A stretch of DNA of 19,167 nt from an uncultured Hungatella sp. (GTDB taxonomy: Bacteria > Bacillota > Clostridia > Lachnospirales > Lachnospiraceae). This document shows positions 13,617 to 19,167 of the stretch, in pieces; the stretch's first letter is position 1; every line of letters begins with the position of its first letter. Made by a program: the position numbers and the translations under genes. The notes beneath the pieces are model-generated. The model saw nothing but the letters and a program-made list of their open reading frames with translations, had not been told where the DNA came from and made no database searches. The DNA lies in the NCBI GenBank assembly GCA_910586845.1, contig CAJUJV010000076.1:1-19167 (forward strand). The letters are read 5' to 3'.

Positions 13617-14532
13617 GATAAGAAAGACCATATTCTTTGTCCTTCTCCAGCTGTGCTTTCAGCTGCTCCAGAGAATCAAATTTCTGTTCCGGCCTCTCGA
13701 AATTTAAAAGCTGAACCTCGATGTTCTTCCCGTACAGGTCCTTATCCAGTCCGAAAATGAACGTCTCCACCCCTACAGGGGAATCCTGTCCCACCGTAGG
13801 CTTCCTTCCGATGTTGGTGATCCCTCCGTAATACTGCCCTTCTGCCAGGACCCTGGACACATAGACCCCAAAAGGAGGAAGGAATTTCTCTCCCGGCGGA
13901 ATCACATTGACTGTGGGAAATCCCAGAACCGGACCTCCCACATGATTGCCGTGGACAACGGTCCCGTGGATGGCATAGGGCTCCCCCAAAAGCCGGTTGG
14001 CCTTTTCGATATGGCCTTTTGACAGTTCCTCCTTAATATAAGTACTGCTGATATCCCGATGCTCGTCCTGCTCTTTGACGATCACTTTCAGCTCATAACC
14101 GTATTTGTCCGTCAGACTCTCAAGAAGTTCTGCATTTCCCGACCGCTTATAGCCGAACCCGCAGTCCGTCCCCGCCACAATGGCTTTGGCGTTCATCTTT
14201 CCGATGAGAATCTCTTTTACAAAATCTTCTGCCGGCAAATGGATGACTTCGCTGGTAAAAGGATATTCCACCAGATAGTCGATTCCCATTTTTGCCATAT
14301 TGTTGCGCCGTTCCTGGTTGGTGGTGATCACTTTCTGAACCGTTCCTGAGATCCTGGTCACCGGGGCCGTGTCAAAAGTAAACACTGCTGTTTTGAAACC
14401 GTTCTGCCGCTTAAATTCCAGCATCTGTCCCAGAAGCTTCTGGTGGCCCTTATGGCGTCCGTCAAACTTGCCGATGGTCACCACGGCAGGTTCTTCGATT
14501 TTAAAATTTGTCTCTCCGATGAAACACTTCAT
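13591..14532 (-). CDS. ribF: Bifunctional riboflavin kinase / FAD synthetase (RibF)
   Basis: Makes FMN and then FAD from riboflavin in the cytosol; 313 residues, normal length. The N-terminal FMN adenylyltransferase domain shows GKFDGRHKGH (21-30), TFDTAP (52-57), AGTDCGFGYKRSGN (120-133) and ISSTYIKE (161-168). The C-terminal kinase domain shows GPVLGFPTVN (200-209) and GITNIGRKPTVG, then the ETFIFGLDKDLYGK strand. Several motif positions differ from textbook forms (GNFDGVHLGH, TFDPHP), though the core Gly, Asp and His residues remain. ATG follows GGGAGG at 8 nt; that site is encoded by the last codons of truB, 4 nt upstream, so the two genes are translationally coupled. Confidence 0.95.
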   Translation of the reverse strand: MKCFIGETNFKIEEPAVVTIGKFDGRHKGHQKLLGQMLEFKRQNGFKTAVFTFDTAPVTRISGTVQKVITTNQERRNNMAKMGIDYLVEYPFTSEVIHLPAEDFVKEILIGKMNAKAIVAGTDCGFGYKRSGNAELLESLTDKYGYELKVIVKEQDEHRDISSTYIKEELSKGHIEKANRLLGEPYAIHGTVVHGNHVGGPVLGFPTVNVIPPGEKFLPPFGVYVSRVLAEGQYYGGITNIGRKPTVGQDSPVGVETFIFGLDKDLYGKNIEVQLLNFERPEQKFDSLEQLKAQLEKDKEYGLSYLDKKKVLC

Positions 14533-14536
14533 CTTA

Positions 14537-15448
14537 TTATCCTCCCGGGAACATCTTCCAGGGTTTCAGACGGGCTTTGTCCTGATCCCACTCATAGATT
14601 CCCATAAATACTCTGCTGCTGTCACAGACTCTGTAATACCTGCAGCCCTCCGGCTGTTCTCCCTGATCTTCCAGGAAAACGTCTGTTTCTCTCAGAGGAT
14701 TGCCGTTTCGGACCAGATGATCTGCTGCCGGACATACTACCGCTCTGGGATACTGACCGAACATATCTTCCACGGAGATCAGTTCCTGCTTCAAAAGGCC
14801 CTGACCGCACAGCTCCTCGATCTGTGACAGGGTCAGACTGTCCTCCAGACAAAACCGCCCCACACGGGTACGGATCAGGGATTCCATACAGCCTCCGCAG
14901 CCCAGCTTCTGACCGATGTCATGACAGAGAGTGCGGATGTATGTGCCCTTAGAACAGCAGACCGTCATGGTCACCCGGGGAAGCTTTACGGACTCGATGA
15001 CGATCTGACGGACAGTGACCTGCCTGGGCTGCCGCTCCACCACCTTCCCGGCCCGGGCCAGCTCATACAGTTTCCGGCCGTTTACCTTGAGAGCCGAATA
15101 CATGGGGGGAATCTGGGCATAATCTCCCACAAATCCCATGATGATTTCCCGTACCTGCTCTTCCTCTGCCAGAACCCGGCTCTCCCTCAGCACCCGGCCC
15201 GAAATATCCTGGGTGTCTGTCTCCAGTCCCAGAAGAAGCACTGCCTCGTAAGTCTTTTCGTGATCCGTCACCATATCGCACAGCCTGGTGGCCTTTCCCA
15301 GACACACCGGCAGCACTCCCCGGGCATCCGGGTCCAGTGTGCCTGTGTGTCCGATCTTTTTCTGATGCAGAATCCCTCTCAGCCTGGCCACCACGTCATG
15401 GGAGGTATAACCTTTTTCTTTATATACATTCAGCATGCCGTCATACAT
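14537..15448 (-). CDS. truB: tRNA pseudouridine-55 synthase TruB
   Basis: Converts U55 of the tRNA T-loop to pseudouridine. The 303-residue product opens with the family pattern GMLNVYKEKGYTSHDVV and carries the catalytic Asp39 in KIGHTGTLDPDARGVLPV. Further conserved segments are KTYEAVLLLGLETDTQD, PPMYSALKVNGRKLYELAR and CSKGTYIRTLCHDIG. The C-terminal part (about 230-303) is the variable PUA-like region. AGGAGG lies 6 nt before the ATG at 15448; a second Met at residue 5 is less well placed. It is spaced 10 nt from nrnA and 4 nt from ribF within the infB operon. Confidence 0.96.
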   Translation of the reverse strand: MYDGMLNVYKEKGYTSHDVVARLRGILHQKKIGHTGTLDPDARGVLPVCLGKATRLCDMVTDHEKTYEAVLLLGLETDTQDISGRVLRESRVLAEEEQVREIIMGFVGDYAQIPPMYSALKVNGRKLYELARAGKVVERQPRQVTVRQIVIESVKLPRVTMTVCCSKGTYIRTLCHDIGQKLGCGGCMESLIRTRVGRFCLEDSLTLSQIEELCGQGLLKQELISVEDMFGQYPRAVVCPAADHLVRNGNPLRETDVFLEDQGEQPEGCRYYRVCDSSRVFMGIYEWDQDKARLKPWKMFPGG

Positions 15449-15458
15449 CGGCAGCCTC

Positions 15459-16409
15459 CTAAAGCAACTGTTTCTCGATGTGGCCGGAAAGGTTGTTCAC
15501 CACGTCATGGACGCTTCCCGACATGGTACAGCCGGCGGCCCGCACATGACCGCCGCCGCCGAAATAGGAAGCGATCCGGCTTACATCCACTATATGGTTG
15601 GAACGCATGCTCACCTTGTACATGTGACTGTCGGTCTCGTACATGAAAATGGCACACTCCACTCCCTCGATGGTCCTCAGATGGTCCACGATACCGTCCA
15701 GGTCTTTGGGACCTACGCCGTAAAATGTCATATCCTGCTTTTTTACCACCGTAAAAATACATCTGCCGTCTAAAAAACGGATGCTCTCCATAAGCGCCCT
15801 GCCCAGGATCTGGCTCTGGAGATAGGTCTTCCTGAAAAATGTGTCGTCGATGATTCCGGTAAAATCGATTCCCTTTTCCATGAGCTTCCCGGCGATCTCC
15901 ATGGTCCTGGCCGACGTGGAACTATAGCGGAACACTCCCGTGTCGTGGATAATTCCCGTGTAGAGGCAGGCCGCTATATCCTGATCTATCAGGCTCTGGT
16001 CCAGCTGGTCATAAAGGACCTCACAGGTGGAACTGGCACCCGGAGCGATCACATTCTCCCCGGCATATCCCTGATTCGTCACATGATGATCAATGCACAG
16101 GCTTCTCCCCGCGGACTCCAGATACACGCCGAATTCTCCCAGCCGCTCTCTGTCGCTGCAGTCCAGGCAGATGCACAGATCGAAAGGTTCTTCCTGACAG
16201 ACCTCTGATCCGATCCTGTCATATCCTTTCAGATAGGAAAATTTGTCCGGAACCGGCTGCAGATAAAGTCTTACATACAGTTCGGGATTATATTTTTCAG
16301 CATAGTTGTACATGGCCAGGCAGGAACCGGCACAGTCTCCATCCGGATTTACATGACCCAGGATCACAAGGGACCTGGCGCTGCCAAGCATCTCTTCCAG
16401 TTTTGTCAT
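15459..16409 (-). CDS. nrnA: NrnA-type DHH phosphoesterase (oligoribonuclease / pAp phosphatase)
   Basis: Mn2+-dependent enzyme that degrades very short RNAs (nanoRNA) and dephosphorylates 3'-phosphoadenosine 5'-phosphate; 316 residues. Metal-binding motifs of the DHH domain are present: GHVNPDGD (His19, Asp23, Asp25), LDCSD (Asp83, Asp86), the name-giving DHH (107-109) and TGIIHDTG (Asp156). The DHHA1 substrate domain has the glycine-rich FGGGGHVRAAG (283-293). The ATG follows GGAGAGGAG. The gene lies between rbfA and truB, as in many clostridia, so terminal RNA decay is linked with ribosome assembly genes. Substrate preference between nanoRNA, pAp and cyclic dinucleotide products is not decided by sequence. 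Confidence 0.93.
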   Translation of the reverse strand: MTKLEEMLGSARSLVILGHVNPDGDCAGSCLAMYNYAEKYNPELYVRLYLQPVPDKFSYLKGYDRIGSEVCQEEPFDLCICLDCSDRERLGEFGVYLESAGRSLCIDHHVTNQGYAGENVIAPGASSTCEVLYDQLDQSLIDQDIAACLYTGIIHDTGVFRYSSTSARTMEIAGKLMEKGIDFTGIIDDTFFRKTYLQSQILGRALMESIRFLDGRCIFTVVKKQDMTFYGVGPKDLDGIVDHLRTIEGVECAIFMYETDSHMYKVSMRSNHIVDVSRIASYFGGGGHVRAAGCTMSGSVHDVVNNLSGHIEKQLL

Positions 16410-16453
16410 ATTCTCCTCTCCCTTCTGCTCTTTCCGGAAACGGAAGGGTCAGA

Positions 16454-16476
16454 CAGTGACAGCGTCCCTGTCACTG
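16454..16476 (-). promoter_or_regulatory. Hairpin overlapping the rbfA stop codon
   Basis: Perfect 9-bp stem CAGTGACAG / CTGTCACTG with a five-base loop; the 5' arm on the minus strand contains the rbfA TGA. No U-tract follows, so it is more likely an mRNA stability or processing element, or a brake on rbfA-nrnA coupling, than a terminator. A TTTCCGGAAA palindrome lies just after it. Confidence 0.5.
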
Positions 16477-16899
16477 CCGGTCCCAGTCATCTCCATCCCA
16501 GTCGTCTTCTCCGGCTTCCTCTGTCTGTTCTTCGTCCTTCTTCATACTGCCTGTCACATCATCGATCAGCCTTGACATGTGAACTCCGTATTCGATGGAC
16601 TGATCCAGAATAAACTTAAGTTCCGGGGTATTGCGCAGGTTCACTCTCCTGGCCAGCTCTTTCCTGATAAATCCCACTGCTCTCTTAAGACCTGCCAGAG
16701 CCTCCCGGGCGGCTTCGTCGCTGCCCAGAACGCTGATATATGCCTTGCAGTACTTCAGGTCCGGGGTCACCTCCACGGACACCACCGTGACCATGACGTC
16801 ATTGAGCCCCGGATCTTTTACCTCGGTGCGGATGATCTCGCTTAACTCTCTCTGGACCTCCATGTTGATCCTTGTATTCTTAATGCTGTTTTTACGCAT
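16471..16899 (-). CDS. rbfA: 30S ribosome-binding factor RbfA
   Basis: Small KH-fold factor needed for late 30S maturation and 16S rRNA 5'-end processing. The 142-residue product has the family opening (NTRINMEVQRELSEIIRTEVKDPGL) and the KH-type region VTPDLKYCKAYISVLG followed by RRVNLRNTPELKFILDQSIEYG. After about residue 118 comes an acidic tail ending EDDWDGDDWDRQ, longer than in many RbfA proteins. The ATG at 16899 has AAAGGA 5 nt upstream; an in-frame TTG seven codons earlier is rejected because it has no such site. It follows infB by 63 nt, the usual infB-rbfA order. Confidence 0.96.
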   Translation of the reverse strand: MRKNSIKNTRINMEVQRELSEIIRTEVKDPGLNDVMVTVVSVEVTPDLKYCKAYISVLGSDEAAREALAGLKRAVGFIRKELARRVNLRNTPELKFILDQSIEYGVHMSRLIDDVTGSMKKDEEQTEEAGEDDWDGDDWDRQ

Positions 16900-16962
16900 A
16901 CAGTTCCTTTCTCTGTTCAAACCAGGAGGAAATCCTTCCTCTTGCCTTCAGCCATGAGGCCA

Positions 16963-19167
16963 TCAGCGGGGAACCTCCACCATGGCATATGCTTCGATCG
17001 TGTCGTCCTCCTGGATATCATTAAATTTCTCAAATACCAGACCGCATTCATAACCGGCAGCCACTTCCTTCACATCGTCCTTAAAGCGGCGCAGAGAAGC
17101 CAGGGCCCCGTCAAAGATCTGTTCCCCGTCTCTGGTGATCCGGACGGAACAGCCTCTCTGGAACTTGCCGTCCAGCACATAAGAACCTGCGATGGTTCCC
17201 ACCCCGGAAGCTTTAAATGTCTGACGCACAACGGCATGGCCGATAACCTTCTCCTCGAAGATGGGATCCAGCATGCCTTTCATGGCTGCCTCCACATCCT
17301 CGATGGCCTGGTAAATCACCTTATAAAGTCTTAAATCTACTTTTTCCTGTTCTGCGACGGATTTGGCCGTCACATCAGGTCTTACGTTAAATCCTATGAT
17401 AATGGCATTGGAAGCGGAGGCCAGGGACACGTCGGATTCGTTGATGGCTCCCACGCCGCCATGGATCACCTTTACCATAACTTCATCATTGGAAAGCTTT
17501 AACAGACTCTGCTTTACTGCTTCCACAGAACCCTGGACATCTGCCTTGACGATAATGGGCAGTTCCTTTACATTGCCTGCCTTGATCTGGCTGAACAGGT
17601 CATCCAGAGACAGTTTCGCCTTGGTGTCTTCCAGAAGTTTGTTCTTGCCCTCGGAGATAAAGGTCTCCGCAAAGCTTCTGGCCTCTTTCTCATTGGCAGT
17701 GATCACAAATACCTCTCCGGCATTGGGCACGCCGTTTAAGCCCAGGATCTCCACCGGGGTGGACGGAGTGGCTTCCTTCACTCTTCTGCCCTTGTCGTCC
17801 ATCATGGCACGGACTTTTCCGTAACAGGCTCCGGCCGCAATGTTGTCTCCCACATGGAGAGTTCCCTTCTGTACCAGCACGGTTGCCACAGGTCCTTTGC
17901 CCTTGTCAAGTTCTGCCTCGATCACAAGGCCTCTGGCGTTTCTGTTGGGATTGGCCTTCAGCTCTTTTACCTCAGAGGCCAGAATAATCATCTCCAGCAG
18001 ATCGGAGATTCCCTCCTTGGTATGTGCAGATACAGGCACGAAGATGGTGCTGCCGCCCCAGTCCTCGGGAATCAGCTCATACTCGGACAGTTCCTGCTTT
18101 ACCTTCTCCACATTGGCGCTGGGTTTATCGATCTTGTTGATGGCCACGATGATCTCCACTCCTGCAGCCTTGGCATGGTTGATGGCCTCCACGGTCTGAG
18201 GCATGACGCCGTCGTCTGCAGCCACCACCAGAACGGCGATATCCGTAGACTGGGCCCCTCTCATACGCATGGCGGTAAAGGCCTCATGTCCGGGAGTATC
18301 CAGGAAGGTGATCTTCTCTCCGTTGATCTCCACCACATAGGCTCCTATGTGCTGAGTGATTCCTCCTGCCTCTCTGGCAGTGACATTAGTCTCCCGGATG
18401 GCATCCAGAAGCGAAGTCTTACCATGGTCGACATGACCCATTACACAGACTACCGGCGGTCTTGCCACCATATCGTCCTCGCTCTCTTCCGCCTCCTTGA
18501 GGAGCTCCTCGATCACGTCCACCTTCTCTTCTTTCTCACAGAGAACGTCATATTCCATGGCGATCTCTTCTGCCTTCTCGTAATCGATCTCCTGGTTCAC
18601 TGTCACGATGGTACCCTTCAGGAACAGTTTTTTGATGATGGCAGAAGGCTGCAGCTTCATCTTCTCCGCCAGTTCCTTGATGGTAAGGACATCGGGGATG
18701 GTGATGACCTTGATGGTCTCCTCCACTTTATCCTCCACATTCTTCTGGGGCATGATAAAGGGATGCTTGGATACCTTGCCCTTGGATCTGGGGCCGTCTT
18801 CGGTCATATTCCTCTTATCATATTTGTCGTTTTTATAATTATTTTTATTTCCTCTGCTGCTCTGAGGTTTGGTTGCAATAGGCGTATCAAAAGACTTGGA
18901 ATTGTCTTTCTGTCCCGGACGGCCTCCCTGAGGACGGCTGCCCGGACCCTGGGGACGGTTACCGTCCCGATTGCCCTGAAAACCTCCCTGACGGTTTCCG
19001 TCTCTGTTTCCCTGGAAGCCTCCCTGGCGATTTCCGTCACGGCTTCCCTGGAAACCTCCCTGGCGGCTCCCATCCCGGCTTCCCTGGAAACCTCCCTGAG
19101 AACGGTTTCCGTCACGGTTACCCTGGTAGCCTCCCTGGCGGTTCCCCTCTCGGTTACCCTGGTAGCC
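16963..19167 (-). CDS. infB: Translation initiation factor IF-2 (5' end outside the window)
   Basis: GTPase that places initiator tRNA on the 30S subunit and promotes subunit joining. The visible 734 residues are open to the right edge, so the N-terminus is cut off. From the right edge there are 120 residues of low-complexity Gly/Arg/Gln/Asn sequence with six repeats, then (numbering from the internal Met at 18807) an IF2_N domain at about 35-85. The GTPase domain follows, with GHVDHGKT (124-131), DTPGHE (169-174) and NKID (223-226), then domain II, domain III and the C-terminal fMet-tRNA-binding domain ending MVEVPR. The Met at 18807 is not the natural main start, because coding continues upstream in frame. 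Expected upstream neighbours (nusA, ylxR, ylxQ) are out of view. Confidence 0.97.
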   Translation of the reverse strand, partial: GYQGNREGNRQGGYQGNRDGNRSQGGFQGSRDGSRQGGFQGSRDGNRQGGFQGNRDGNRQGGFQGNRDGNRPQGPGSRPQGGRPGQKDNSKSFDTPIATKPQSSRGNKNNYKNDKYDKRNMTEDGPRSKGKVSKHPFIMPQKNVEDKVEETIKVITIPDVLTIKELAEKMKLQPSAIIKKLFLKGTIVTVNQEIDYEKAEEIAMEYDVLCEKEEKVDVIEELLKEAEESEDDMVARPPVVCVMGHVDHGKTSLLDAIRETNVTAREAGGITQHIGAYVVEINGEKITFLDTPGHEAFTAMRMRGAQSTDIAVLVVAADDGVMPQTVEAINHAKAAGVEIIVAINKIDKPSANVEKVKQELSEYELIPEDWGGSTIFVPVSAHTKEGISDLLEMIILASEVKELKANPNRNARGLVIEAELDKGKGPVATVLVQKGTLHVGDNIAAGACYGKVRAMMDDKGRRVKEATPSTPVEILGLNGVPNAGEVFVITANEKEARSFAETFISEGKNKLLEDTKAKLSLDDLFSQIKAGNVKELPIIVKADVQGSVEAVKQSLLKLSNDEVMVKVIHGGVGAINESDVSLASASNAIIIGFNVRPDVTAKSVAEQEKVDLRLYKVIYQAIEDVEAAMKGMLDPIFEEKVIGHAVVRQTFKASGVGTIAGSYVLDGKFQRGCSVRITRDGEQIFDGALASLRRFKDDVKEVAAGYECGLVFEKFNDIQEDDTIEAYAMVEVPR
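18946..19167 (-). repeat. In-frame 36-39 bp tandem repeats in the IF-2 N-terminus
   Basis: Six consecutive units encode the pattern G-[FY]-Q-G-[NS]-R-[DE]-G-[NS]-R-Q-G. Units lie at 19132-19167, 19093-19131, 19057-19092, 19021-19056, 18985-19020 and 18946-18984; two are 13 residues (an added Ser or Pro), four are 12. The array continues to the window edge, so the total copy number is unknown. DNA of the units is similar but not identical, with synonymous changes, suggesting an old, selected repeat with some recent duplication. Confidence 0.9.

Noticed and set aside
18804..19115. A second minus-strand frame over the infB repeats, encoding an Arg/Glu-rich product
   Set aside because: It is the alternative frame of the repeat array; the periodic DNA keeps several frames open. 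The frame continuous with the IF-2 GTPase is the real one.
18946..19167. Regular repeats that could suggest a CRISPR array
   Set aside because: Units are directly adjacent without unique spacers, lie in frame inside infB and vary synonymously.

Overview
This 19.2-kb window is a chromosomal stretch from a low-to-mid-GC Firmicute. Gene content (DUF1292/YrzB-type protein, NrnA-type DHH phosphoesterase, RbfA/TruB/RibF/S15/PNPase order, an IF2 with a long Gly/Arg/Gln-rich N-terminus) and the C/G-rich third codon positions suggest a gut clostridium, probably Lachnospiraceae. That placement is inference from gene style, not from a database match. Nearly everything is on the minus strand; only two genes (a CYTH-domain protein and an unrecognised 162-aa protein) are on the plus strand.

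Reading along the minus strand from the right end: infB (5' end cut by the window) - rbfA - nrnA - truB - ribF form a tight translation/ribosome-maturation operon with gaps of 4 to 63 nt. rpsO follows behind its own near-consensus sigma-A promoter, whose -10 contains the ribF stop codon. pnp follows after a 200-nt structured leader that ends in a seven-codon upstream ORF overlapping the pnp ribosome binding site. A terminator separates pnp from a YtcJ-like amidohydrolase.

The middle (about 7.2-9.2 kb) holds the plus-strand orphan gene and, divergent from it, an MgtE magnesium transporter that lacks the N-terminal gating domain. The transporter is preceded by a leader of about 270 nt with its own promoter, a 34-codon ORF with a ribosome binding site, a nested hairpin and a strong intrinsic terminator. 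This looks like transcription attenuation and does not resemble the M-box as I know it; it is the most promising candidate for something undescribed. Next comes gltX with its own promoter overlapping the mgtE stop codon, then a UvrD/PcrA-like helicase followed closely by a CobO-type cobalamin adenosyltransferase.

The left end holds a DUF1292 protein and the CYTH protein, convergent on a shared 15-bp-stem bidirectional terminator. A divergent promoter region then separates CYTH from tig (trigger factor), followed by clpP. The ribosome binding site of a further minus-strand gene (clpX expected) sits at the very left edge. No tRNA, rRNA, insertion sequence, CRISPR array or phage gene was seen; most of the window is core housekeeping sequence.
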